The notes beneath the pieces are model-generated. The model searched no databases, was not told where the DNA came from, and saw only the letters and a program-made list of their open reading frames with translations. This document shows, in pieces, positions 45,446 through 52,817 of a DNA stretch of 64,000 bases (the stretch's first letter is position 1; each line of letters opens with the position of its first letter). The translations under genes and the position numbers were made by a program. The DNA comes from Solimonas marina (GTDB lineage: Bacteria; Pseudomonadota; Gammaproteobacteria; Nevskiales; Nevskiaceae). The DNA lies in assembly GCF_012241385.1 (NCBI RefSeq), contig NZ_JAAVXB010000006.1, positions 62,001 to 126,000 on the forward strand, in the 5' to 3' direction.

Positions 45446-48310
45446 TCATTGCGCGGCCTCACTCTTCGGGGTGTCGGCGCCTTCGCTGGTCTCGCTGGTC
45501 TGCCAGATGCTCGGTAGGATCACGTAGCACCAGGTGAGGCCGAGGCGGGGTAGCCGTACGCGCTTGGTGAATTTGCGGCTCTTCTCGTCGCGCTCCAAAG
45601 CGCCGGCCGCTGCCAGTGCCCGCGCCACGTCGCGATGGTCGAAGCCGGTGCACATCTCTTCGCGGAAGGTCTCGCGCAGCACGTAGAAACCGTCTGCCGA
45701 TTCGAGCGTGCCGCTCTGCACGAACGCCTTGCGAAAGCCGGCGCGGTCCTTGGTGATCCACTGGCTGTCGCCGTCGTCGGTCCACGGCGCAAAGCGCGAC
45801 TCGCCGTGCCGTTCGAGGAACTGGCGCACCTGCGCAACCATGCGCGCCGGCTCCAGATTGCGGGCACCGCCGCGCTGCTCGATCCAAGCGCGGAAACAGG
45901 TCTGCGCCGCACGCTCGGCCTCGCCGGATTCCCAGCCGGTAATCCCCATCCGCGTGGCCAGCTCACCGGCAGCGGCAACCAGCGCAAAGCGCGATGCCAC
46001 ACGCCATGCCTGGCCGTCGGCCTGCGGTGGCAGCTCGCGCTTGCAGAAGGCGGCACGCTCGGCACGCAGGCGCTCGGCCAGCTCGTCGCCTTGGCGAATC
46101 ACCCCCTCGATAAAGGCGGGCGCTGCCGCCCCGTGGTGCTGCGCGGCGGCGGCGGTGATTGCTCGCGAGAACGCGGCCGCATCGGCGTAGCCGTGAATGT
46201 CTTCGAAAAGGCCCAGGCCGGCACCGGCATCGGCGCCGATCTCGGCCAGACGCGTCTCCTGTCCGGCCTGCGCGGTCTTGCCATCCTGGCGCATGTGCTC
46301 AGCGAGGCTGATCTCGCCCGCGCTCAGGAACAGCAGCCGCCAACGCAGGACGGGGCGCGCAGTGCCCGTGCGGTGCGCGCGCTGTTTTCCCTCGCCGTTG
46401 CCGAGCATGTAAGCCGCGTTGCCGGCCACCTTCGGGTCAACCTGTGCCAGCTCATCGAGGATCAGCAGCGCGTCGTTGTGCATCGACGCCACGGCCTCTA
46501 GCGCGTTGTCGGTGGCGCGCCAGCGACGCAGATAGTCGGTACCCCCGAAAATGCTGGCGGCCACACGTAGCGCGGTCGTCTTGCCGGTGCTCGATCCGCC
46601 GCGGAAGTGAAAGCCGCCAGGCTCTTCACCGGTGATCTGCAGCAGCATCGATGCAAAGGCCGTCGACACGGCGAATGCCAGCCGTGAATTGCCACGGCAC
46701 AGATCGGCAACGTCGCTACGCCAGTCGGCCAGCTCGCCGGCTTGCTTGTAGACCCGATCGCGCAGGCTCTCGGACTGGAAGTACACCGGCTCGACGGCAT
46801 CGCCGATTGCGCGGTCGGGCAGTACGAACACACGATGCACGCCTTCGCCGTGCCAGCCGGTGCGCTCCACGCTGCGGGCGAGCTGTGGCGGCTTCGCATC
46901 CGCCAGATAGGTGACCAGCAGATTGCGGGCGCGCTGTGAAGGCGGAACGAAGAAACCCTGTCGCAGCAGCTCGCTGCGCATCTCTTCGCCTGAGCCGCTG
47001 AGCATGCGCCAGGGCAAGGCCCAACGATGTTCAATGCGGTCCTTGTCGTCGAAGGACAGCAAGATCCCCCAGTTCTCTTGATCGGTGTCGCGCAGGTAGG
47101 CCAGGACGCGCAGTGGCGGGCAGACGCGAAAAGGGGGCTCTAGGTCGTCGCCCTGTTTCTGCCGACCGCGAAACCACACACCGACCTCATCAAGTGTGAA
47201 GCCGGCCGGGTAGTCGTCGCGGGATATCCGCTTGTTGGCGTTTGGCTTGGCCCGGTGTTCGTCGAGCTGCACGACGCGGGCGGCTGCGCTCCGCCCCTTG
47301 CCGGCGGGCGCGGCGGAGGGCACCGCAGCGGCCGTCTGCGGCACGTCTGACGTATCGGCGGCCGCTGATGCTTCTACCCCACGCAAAAGCGCCTCACGCG
47401 CTGCGCCAGCGCCGCACGCCGCCGCGTAGTCGTTCCAGTCCGTGCCGGACTCGCCGGGCTCGAAGGCGGGAAACAACAACAGGCCATCGACGGCGGCCGC
47501 GGCTTCGCGGCCCTTCGTCAAGCCTGCATTGACGCTGGAACCGTGATCGTTGTCGGCGAGGATCACGAGGCGGGCAGCGGGGAACTTCGCGCGTAGCGCC
47601 TCTGCAACAGGGCGTAGGTTGCCGGCGTCGAATGCCACCGCGACAGGCCAGCCGGTCAGCGCGTGAACGGTGGCACCCGTGGCGTAGCCCTCGACGATGC
47701 CGAGCACCCCGTCAGCGGTTGGCTTGCCGATGCCGTGGTAATGGCCGGCCTTCGCCGTGCCGGTGCCGAACATCTTCGAGCCGTTCGGCTGAATGAACTG
47801 GCAGCCATGGAGTTCGCCGGCTGTGTCGCGCAGTGGGATCAGCAGCTGCTCGCGTAGCTGGCGGATGCCGAATGCACGGACGCCCTTGTCCATGAGGTAC
47901 TGATGCTTGGCGGAAACGCGCGGGTTTGCCTGTTCCCACAGCTTCGCGGCCTTGGCCTTCGCCTTGGCGCGCTCGGCTTCGAGCGCTGCGGCACGCTCGG
48001 CGCGCGCCGCTTCCATACGCTTACGCAGCTGCTCGCGCTCGGTGGTGCTCAGCTCTCGGCCGATGTTGGCGTGCCAGGTATGCGAGGTGCCGCCGTCTCG
48101 CCATGAGCCAAATTCCCCGGCAGGCAAGCCATCACCGTAGAGCACAAACCAGCCATTGCGGCTGCCGCGTTTATCGCCCTCCACGTGGAAGCGATGCAGC
48201 GCGCCATCGGCTGTCACGACCGAGCGATCGGACAGCACCACGCCGGCCGAGCACATCGCTCCAATGAACTGGTCGACGATCTCCCCAAGGGACAGCGAGC
48301 GGTCAGTCAT
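45446..48310 (-). CDS. P4-alpha-like primase-helicase (TOPRIM + DUF927)
   Basis: 954 residues from ATG 48310 (MTDRSLSLGEIV); the frame is open to 48463 but that part overlaps the small gene upstream. The N-terminal part has primase character (NIGRELSTTEREQLRKRMEAA linker, then VLGIVEGYATGATVHAL and VILADNDHG, the TOPRIM Glu and Asp residues). The C-terminal half is a DUF927 helicase-like ATPase with Walker A GGSSTGKTTALRVA and Walker B ALLILDEL. The protein should open the origin, prime and unwind DNA for autonomous replication of the element. The iteron array starts 16 bp after its stop. Confidence 0.88.
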   Translation of the reverse strand: MTDRSLSLGEIVDQFIGAMCSAGVVLSDRSVVTADGALHRFHVEGDKRGSRNGWFVLYGDGLPAGEFGSWRDGGTSHTWHANIGRELSTTEREQLRKRMEAARAERAAALEAERAKAKAKAAKLWEQANPRVSAKHQYLMDKGVRAFGIRQLREQLLIPLRDTAGELHGCQFIQPNGSKMFGTGTAKAGHYHGIGKPTADGVLGIVEGYATGATVHALTGWPVAVAFDAGNLRPVAEALRAKFPAARLVILADNDHGSSVNAGLTKGREAAAAVDGLLLFPAFEPGESGTDWNDYAAACGAGAAREALLRGVEASAAADTSDVPQTAAAVPSAAPAGKGRSAAARVVQLDEHRAKPNANKRISRDDYPAGFTLDEVGVWFRGRQKQGDDLEPPFRVCPPLRVLAYLRDTDQENWGILLSFDDKDRIEHRWALPWRMLSGSGEEMRSELLRQGFFVPPSQRARNLLVTYLADAKPPQLARSVERTGWHGEGVHRVFVLPDRAIGDAVEPVYFQSESLRDRVYKQAGELADWRSDVADLCRGNSRLAFAVSTAFASMLLQITGEEPGGFHFRGGSSTGKTTALRVAASIFGGTDYLRRWRATDNALEAVASMHNDALLILDELAQVDPKVAGNAAYMLGNGEGKQRAHRTGTARPVLRWRLLFLSAGEISLAEHMRQDGKTAQAGQETRLAEIGADAGAGLGLFEDIHGYADAAAFSRAITAAAAQHHGAAAPAFIEGVIRQGDELAERLRAERAAFCKRELPPQADGQAWRVASRFALVAAAGELATRMGITGWESGEAERAAQTCFRAWIEQRGGARNLEPARMVAQVRQFLERHGESRFAPWTDDGDSQWITKDRAGFRKAFVQSGTLESADGFYVLRETFREEMCTGFDHRDVARALAAAGALERDEKSRKFTKRVRLPRLGLTWCYVILPSIWQTSETSEGADTPKSEAAQ

Positions 48311-48593
48311 GGGGCGCGTTGTCATGCTGGTAACCCTTGCACCAGCCACCGGCATCGACCTTGAACTCATCGCCAGCCGCAGCGAACAGATCGCGCTGTC
48401 CTTCGCGGCGCTTCCGGCCACAAACGAAGCTATGGTCGTCTGAGTGGTAATACTCGCGCTCACTGCACGTGCCGCAACGCTCGCCGTTCTGGCGTTCGTG
48501 CTCCGGTTGCGTGTGCGCCGGCCGATTAAGAAGCGCGCGCCATACGGCGTCCCAAGCTCCGCGCTGCAGAGGCAACATGCGCTGGCTGCTCAT
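48303..48593 (-). CDS. small Cys-rich protein upstream of primase (96 aa)
   Basis: Its stop overlaps the primase start by 8 bp and its ATG overlaps the stop of the next small gene, so it sits in a coupled chain. Cysteines at CGTC and at FVCG and WCKG suggest a small zinc ribbon. No family is recognised. It may be a replication accessory or DNA-binding regulator of the satellite. Confidence 0.6.
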   Translation of the reverse strand: MSSQRMLPLQRGAWDAVWRALLNRPAHTQPEHERQNGERCGTCSEREYYHSDDHSFVCGRKRREGQRDLFAAAGDEFKVDAGGWCKGYQHDNAPHD

Positions 48594-48769
48594 GACACAT
48601 CACCATGCGCAGCTGCTTTGCAGTTCGCGCACGCCTCATCAGCAGACGAGCACGGTGGCGAGGTGTGCGCCGGCAAAAGCTGCTCGCGCGGCGTCGGTGG
48701 CGCCTTCGGCGGTAGCTGTCCGCGTGACTTGGGTGCGCGACCGCGCATCCAGCGCTTGAGCCAATTCAT
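48590..48769 (-). CDS. small basic protein between alpA and the primase chain (59 aa)
   Basis: Starts at ATG 48769 (MNWLKRWMRGRAPKSRGQ) and overlaps alpA by 4 bp and the 96-aa gene by 4 bp. The N-terminus is basic and amphipathic, the middle is Pro-rich, and CANC ends it. Unrecognised. The double ATGA overlap is the main evidence that it is translated. Confidence 0.55.
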   Translation of the reverse strand: MNWLKRWMRGRAPKSRGQLPPKAPPTPREQLLPAHTSPPCSSADEACANCKAAAHGDVS

Positions 48770-48969
48770 TGCGCATCGCCACGTGCAGAGGCCGTGCACT
48801 TCTCAATGTAGGCGGCAATCTCGTCGGAGCGCCAGACGCTCAGGCGCGCACCCAGCTTCAGCCTTTTCGGGAAAGCTCCGTCCCGTTCGCGCTGGTAGAC
48901 GGTGGTCTTACTGAGGCCGGTGCGCTGGCAGACATCAGGCAGCCTGAGAAGGTGGACTTCTGCGGTCAT
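48766..48969 (-). CDS. alpA: AlpA-family excisionase/regulator
   Basis: 67 residues from ATG 48969 (MTAEVHLLRLPDV). The MerR-like winged helix is plain: VCQRTGLSKTTVYQRERDG, FPKRLKLGARLSVWRSDEI. AlpA-type proteins activate satellite or prophage excision and replication genes. It heads the alpA-orf59-orf96-primase chain, as in many P4-like elements. Confidence 0.92.
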   Translation of the reverse strand: MTAEVHLLRLPDVCQRTGLSKTTVYQRERDGAFPKRLKLGARLSVWRSDEIAAYIEKCTASARGDAQ

Positions 48970-49048
48970 CGTTGCGTTCCAGTGAGCCCGCTTGCGTGCG
49001 GACGGTGGCAACGATGGGGCGCGCGGGTACTACCGGCCTAGGGCAGAT

Positions 49049-49714
49049 TTATTTGATTTTTGAGGAATCTGCCCGCGTCGATGCCAGTCTGCGAACCAAC
49101 CTCTCGTCAATGGCATCATCGTTGAACGCAACAGATGCTATGGCTGCGACCTCGCGTGCGGTGCGCTTGCTTTTGATATTCAAAATGAAGAGCGCGCGGC
49201 TCGCCTTTGCGTCTCGGGGCTTCTTCAAAGCTTGACGCACGCGTGCATCGCTAAGCTGTTGTTCGCGGTAATGTTGAAGTGAGTCTCGAAGCGTCCAATC
49301 TACAGCGGAAACTGCGTCCTCAAGCCGTAGCATTTCCCTAAAAAACTCAGGAACATCATCTCGACGAGGAATCGAGACGCCCATTTTGGATGCGGCTTCC
49401 ATTAATACAATATCTCGAACTGGAAACCCCCAATCCTTCGGCGGGTAAGGCGCCTCATCCATCAGTTGAAGCAGTGTGTCGAGCGTCTTCTCAAACTTTG
49501 TTAGCCATTGTTGGCGCTCGCGTTGGGTTTTTTTGTCCCAAGGGCTGTCGTACAAAGCAACCTCAAGTTGACCAGCGATCATGCGCAAACCAGGATCATC
49601 TATGCCAAGAGGCCAAAATCCCTTTGTGTCTTCATGCGATAGAAGGCGGGCTGTGGCCTCTCGCACAAACTCCGGATAGAAATCCAACCACCCATCTGGA
49701 TTTTTCCCATTCAT
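49049..49714 (-). CDS. unknown low-GC cargo protein (221 aa)
   Basis: No family is recognised. The sequence is hydrophilic, helical and charged (WDKKTQRERQQWLTKFEKTL, RREDDVPEFF-like region, then LFILNIKSKRTAREVAAIASVAFNDD) and has no signal peptide or membrane helix. Base composition is close to even GC, far below the flanks, which points to recent transfer. It lies between alpA and radC, a place where satellites carry exchangeable cargo that often proves to be anti-phage. A defence role is a hypothesis only. The 103 bp between it and radC show no feature. Confidence 0.7.
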   Translation of the reverse strand: MNGKNPDGWLDFYPEFVREATARLLSHEDTKGFWPLGIDDPGLRMIAGQLEVALYDSPWDKKTQRERQQWLTKFEKTLDTLLQLMDEAPYPPKDWGFPVRDIVLMEAASKMGVSIPRRDDVPEFFREMLRLEDAVSAVDWTLRDSLQHYREQQLSDARVRQALKKPRDAKASRALFILNIKSKRTAREVAAIASVAFNDDAIDERLVRRLASTRADSSKIK

Positions 49715-49817
49715 CGCGCACCCTCATGCGCGCCTTCATAAAGCCGCCACGCCAAGCCGGTGAAGGTGGTCCGGCCTTTCGCCCCGTCGGGCTAGGCGTG
49801 GTGGTGATCGTTGTCAG

Positions 49818-50366
49818 CTATAGCCATCCATGTGCTGCGAATGACGTGGGGCTATTACGCCCGCCAACGACAAGGTGATCAAGCACCCGTACGTCGATCG
49901 TTGCCAGAGCTTGGCGCAGACGATCAGTAAGCACGCGGTCGTTTACCGATGGTTTGGTCACCCCTGATGGATGGTTGTGCGCGAAAATCACGGCGGCCGC
50001 GCTGTTCGCCAGCGCGCGCTTTACGACCTCACGCGGATATACCGCAGCACCGTCGAGCGTGCCCGTCGCGAGAATTTCGAAAGCAATGACTTGGTGCTGA
50101 GCATTCACGAACAGGCATGCGAATTTCTCGACATCCCCATCAGCCAAGCAAAGATGAAGGTATCTCTCTACTGCCAGAGGATCGCACATCGTTGGACCGG
50201 GCTTTCGCAGGCGTTTATCCAATATCTTGAGCGCCCGATAAATCGCTCTGTCCTCACGCGTCGCGTCTTCCGGCAATGCGGACGGAAGCATGCTCTGCGG
50301 CGGTGGTGGGGGCGGTGTAACCGTTCTTGCGGTGCTACGCTTCTGTGCAGCTCGTGCCATGGTCAC
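49818..50366 (-). CDS. RadC-like JAB-domain protein
   Basis: 182 residues. After a Pro-rich N-terminus the JAMM metal motif is complete: VIFAHNHPSGVTKPSVNDRVL (His-x-His...Asp; quoted as key residues H, H, D), with ILATGTLDGAAVYPREVVK before it. RadC proteins are frequent in integrative elements and are not needed for host repair; a DNA or deubiquitinase-like hydrolase role is unproven. An alternative start two codons in (MARAAQ) is possible. Confidence 0.88.
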   Translation of the reverse strand: MTMARAAQKRSTARTVTPPPPPPQSMLPSALPEDATREDRAIYRALKILDKRLRKPGPTMCDPLAVERYLHLCLADGDVEKFACLFVNAQHQVIAFEILATGTLDGAAVYPREVVKRALANSAAAVIFAHNHPSGVTKPSVNDRVLTDRLRQALATIDVRVLDHLVVGGRNSPTSFAAHGWL

Positions 50367-50466
50367 TCTCCATGTTGCGAGTCAGGGCCGGCAGCGTGGT
50401 TCCAGCACGCCACCGGCCCGCCTCAGTGCCCGGCCGAGATCCGCCGCCGGGCTTCGCGGTGAATCG

Positions 50467-51705
50467 TCAGGCGGCGCGCAGCGGCACCACGCTTGTGCGC
50501 CTGCGCAGCGCATCCAGGTAGTCCGCCCACGCCTGCATCATGGCCTTGCGCTCATCGAGGTACGCGGCACGGTCATAGGCGGCGCCGAGTGGACCGGCGG
50601 CCTTGTGCGATAGCTGGCGCTCGATCGCATCTGTCTTCCAACCCAGCTCCGCCAGCAGGCTGCGCGCCGTGGCACGGAAGCCGTGGGCGGTCATCTCGTC
50701 ATTGGTGAAGCCCATGTTTCGCAGCGCGGTGCGTACCGCGTTGTTCGACATGGGCCGCATGCGGGTCTTGGTCGACGGGAAGACGTAGAGCGGCGCATCC
50801 GGCCGCAGGCTCACAGCCTGCCCCGTCAGCGGCTGCAGCTCGCGCAGGATCTCCACCGCCTGCGCCGGCAGCGGCACGATATGGCTGTGCGAGGTATGCC
50901 GCCGGCTCTTGCTGACCACGTAGCGCCACTGCGCCGCGTCCAGGTCCAGTTCATTCCACTGCATCTGTCGAATCTCGCCGGGCCGCTGGAATAGAAGCGC
51001 GGAGAGCTTCAGCGCGGCGCGGACCTCGATCGTGCCGCGGTAGCCGTAGATCGCTTGCATCAGCCGCGCCACGTCGGCCGGATCGGTGAACGCCGCGAAG
51101 TGCTTCACCGGCTTTACCCGCCGCTCGCCGCGCAATGGCTGCGTGGGGTCCAGCTCGGCGATGCCGCGACGGATGGCGTAGCGAAAGACCTGGCCCACCA
51201 CCGTGCGAGCCCGGCGCGCGGTTTCCTCGACGCCACGCTCCCGGATGCGGTCGAACACGGCGATCAGCTCACGCGGCTTGATGTCGGCGATCGGGCGCTG
51301 GCCAATGTGCGGCAGCACGTCACGTTCGAGCATACGCATCACTCGCTTCTGGTAGTCCGCCGTCCCGCCCGACAGTTCGTCAGCCTTCCAGCGCTCGACG
51401 ACGGCGGCAAAAGCACTGAGCGTTGCGGTAGCGGAAACGCGGCGAGCCTCCTTGCGTGCATCGCTGGGGTTCACACCCACCGCGAGCTGCCGTCGTGCGT
51501 CGTCTCGGCGTTCTCGCGCCAGGCTCAACGGCACCTCAGGATAGGTTCCGAACGACAGCAACTGCTCACGACCAGCAAAGCGGTACGCGAATCGCCACCA
51601 CTTGGCCCCGTTCGGGTTGATCAGGAGGATCAGGCCGCGTTCGCGGGGCAGCTTGTACGGCTTCGCCTTCGGTTTGGCGTTGCGGATCTGCGTATCGGTG
51701 AACAT
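50467..51705 (-). CDS. int: P4-type tyrosine integrase
   Basis: 412 residues. An N-terminal DUF4102 arm-binding domain (TDTQIRNAKPKAKPYKL, RYAYRFAGREQLLSFGTYPE-type sequence) precedes the SAM-like and catalytic domains. Catalytic residues are visible: Arg in FQRPGEIRQMQW, HGFR, LSHKAAG His, and the Tyr in GAAYDR. It starts 174 bp from the tRNA-Cys 3' end, a typical arrangement. AGTTACCCGC repeats lie immediately upstream of its ATG, so integrase may repress itself when bound. Confidence 0.94.
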   Translation of the reverse strand: MFTDTQIRNAKPKAKPYKLPRERGLILLINPNGAKWWRFAYRFAGREQLLSFGTYPEVPLSLARERRDDARRQLAVGVNPSDARKEARRVSATATLSAFAAVVERWKADELSGGTADYQKRVMRMLERDVLPHIGQRPIADIKPRELIAVFDRIRERGVEETARRARTVVGQVFRYAIRRGIAELDPTQPLRGERRVKPVKHFAAFTDPADVARLMQAIYGYRGTIEVRAALKLSALLFQRPGEIRQMQWNELDLDAAQWRYVVSKSRRHTSHSHIVPLPAQAVEILRELQPLTGQAVSLRPDAPLYVFPSTKTRMRPMSNNAVRTALRNMGFTNDEMTAHGFRATARSLLAELGWKTDAIERQLSHKAAGPLGAAYDRAAYLDERKAMMQAWADYLDALRRRTSVVPLRAA

Positions 51706-51764
51706 GCGGGTAACTTTCCGGGGCGTCTGTGCTCCCGAATCAAGTTACCCGCAAAGTTACCCGC
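51706..51764. other. integrase arm-type repeats at the right end
   Basis: AGTTACCCGC occurs directly at 51743-51752 and 51755-51764 (12-bp spacing) and inverted at 51706-51715, touching the int start codon. A fourth copy is at the left end (39952-39961). This distribution fits arm sites of attR and attL. Confidence 0.55.
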
Positions 51765-51786
51765 TGCAAGTGCCGGATGTACCCGC

Positions 51787-51805
51787 ACGTTGGCGAACGT
51801 TAAAA
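51787..51805 (+). repeat. 19-bp direct repeat, copy 1
   Basis: ACGTTGGCGAACGTTAAAA, repeated exactly at 51860-51878 (73 bp, seven helical turns). Each copy itself contains two ACGTT boxes. Candidate site for excisionase or integrase. Confidence 0.7.
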
Positions 51806-51820
51806 AACGACAGAACAACA

Positions 51821-51846
51821 AAAAACCCCGCAAAAAGCGAGGTTTT
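51821..51846 (-). terminator. Rho-independent terminator, minus strand, inside the right end
   Basis: AACCCCGC and GCGAGGTT pair (one mismatch) around AAAAA; the A-run on the left is a T-tract on the minus strand. It would stop transcription coming from tRNA-Cys before it enters the element. Confidence 0.6.
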
Positions 51847-51859
51847 CGGACGTACTGGA

Positions 51860-51878
51860 ACGTTGGCGAACGTTAAAA
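51860..51878 (+). repeat. 19-bp direct repeat, copy 2, abutting tRNA-Cys
   Basis: Identical to 51787-51805 and ends exactly at the base before the tRNA CCA end (51879). Its position at the junction suggests a part in site-specific recombination. Confidence 0.7.
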
Positions 51879-51952
51879 TGGAGGCTAGGGTCGGAATTGA
51901 ACCGGCGTACGCGGATTTGCAGTCCGCTGCATGACCACTCTGCCACCTAGCC
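51879..51952 (-). tRNA. cysT: tRNA-Cys (anticodon GCA), integration site
   Basis: 74 nt with encoded CCA. Acceptor GGCTAGG/CCTAGCC, anticodon loop CTGCAAA (GCA), T-loop GGTTCAATTCC. The gene is intact; the element uses its 3' end as attachment site. Confidence 0.96.
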
Positions 51953-51993
51953 TCTGAACCGAACACGACAGCGATGCTGTCGCCTCAGACTAA

Positions 51994-52024
51994 AAAACCC
52001 CGTGGTCGGAACCGCCGGGGTTAT
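51994..52024 (-). terminator. terminator between tRNA-Gly and tRNA-Cys
   Basis: AACCCCG and the CGGGGTT arm pair around GGT/ACC inner bases; A6 on the left reads as T6 on the minus strand. It ends the tRNA-Gly transcript, so tRNA-Cys probably has its own promoter. Confidence 0.55.
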
Positions 52025-52030
52025 TCGATT

Positions 52031-52106
52031 TGGAGCGGGAAACGAGGCTCGAACTCGCGACCTCAACCTTGGCAAGGTTGCGCTCTACCAACTGAGCTAT
52101 TCCCGC
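52031..52106 (-). tRNA. glyW: tRNA-Gly (anticodon GCC)
   Basis: 76 nt with encoded CCA. Acceptor GCGGGAA/TTCCCGC, D-arm AGCTCAGTTGGTAGAGC, anticodon stem-loop AACCTTGCCAAGGTT with GCC. It follows pgsA as in Enterobacteria. Confidence 0.97.
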
Positions 52107-52201
52107 ATCGAGGACGCGTATTTTAGGGGCGCCCGGCGCTAAGTCAAGCATTTTATTAGGTCATTTTTTGCGCAATTGCGCATGACCTCGATTTCGGCGC
52201 C

Positions 52202-52765
52202 TCAGGCGCCGGTCTCGCGCATCATCGGCCAGGCCGCGCGCAGGTAGTTCACCATGCTCCAGATGGTCAGCGCCGCGGCAACGAACAGCAGCCAATAGCC
52301 GATGTCGTACCACGGGACGCCGAACAGCGGGATCTTCCAGATCATCATGCCGATCGCCGTCATCTGAAAGCCGGTCTTCCATTTGCCGATCCAGCTGACG
52401 GCGACACTGGTGCGTGCGCCCAGCTCGGCCATCCATTCGCGCAGCGCCGAGATCGTGATTTCACGACCGATGATGATGGCAACCAGGATGCCGAGCACAC
52501 TACCCGGCGCGTCGCGCAGCAGCATCACCAGACAGACTGCGACCAGCAGCTTGTCGGCGACCGGATCGAGAAACGCGCCGAAGCGCGTGGTCTGTTTCCA
52601 GCGCCGTGCCAGATAGCCGTCCAGCCAATCGGTGAAAGCGGCCGCGGCGTAGAGCACGCACGCCACCTGCCGTGCGTGCGCCCACGGCACGTAAAACAGC
52701 GCAAGGACGACGGGAATCACGGCGACGCGTGCCATCGTCAATATCAGCGGCAGATTGAGGCGCAC
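52202..52765 (-). CDS. pgsA: CDP-diacylglycerol-glycerol-3-phosphate 3-phosphatidyltransferase PgsA
   Basis: 187 residues from a GTG at 52765 (VRLNLPLILTMARV), which aligns with the known PgsA N-terminus; the longer frame to 52918 overlaps uvrC. The CDP-alcohol phosphotransferase motif DGYLARR...GAFLDPVADK is intact, and WMAELGARTSVAVSWIGKWK is PgsA-specific. It makes phosphatidylglycerophosphate in the inner membrane. It follows uvrC by 52 bp. Confidence 0.95.
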   Translation of the reverse strand: MRLNLPLILTMARVAVIPVVLALFYVPWAHARQVACVLYAAAAFTDWLDGYLARRWKQTTRFGAFLDPVADKLLVAVCLVMLLRDAPGSVLGILVAIIIGREITISALREWMAELGARTSVAVSWIGKWKTGFQMTAIGMMIWKIPLFGVPWYDIGYWLLFVAAALTIWSMVNYLRAAWPMMRETGA

Positions 52766-52817
52766 TCCGTTGCTTTCCTTGTTGGTGCCGTCGAGTCGAT
52801 GCGTCGATAGTAACCAA

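Larger units (their letters stand above)
39859..51897. mobile_element. ~12-kb P4-like phage satellite / integrative element at tRNA-Cys
   Basis: The right end is the 3' part of tRNA-Cys next to a tyrosine integrase. The left end is placed at 39859-39872, where GGCAGGGTTCGAAT resembles GGCTAGGGTCGGAAT (51883-51897) inside tRNA-Cys; this core is imperfect. AGTTACCCGC arm-type repeats occur on both ends. Contents from the right: int, radC, unknown cargo, alpA, two tiny ORFs, primase-helicase, iteron origin, tape-measure gene, DUF2939 protein, metallopeptidase and nuclease. There is no capsid, portal, terminase or lysis gene. Size and gene set fit a P4-like or PICI-like satellite. GC is lower than in the flanks in several genes. 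A decayed prophage is the main alternative. Confidence 0.65.

Noticed and set aside
44868-45449. 193-codon open frame on the minus strand over the iteron region
   Set aside because: Its codons are produced by GGGGAC-type repeats, it lacks a ribosome-binding site and has no family resemblance; the region reads better as an origin.
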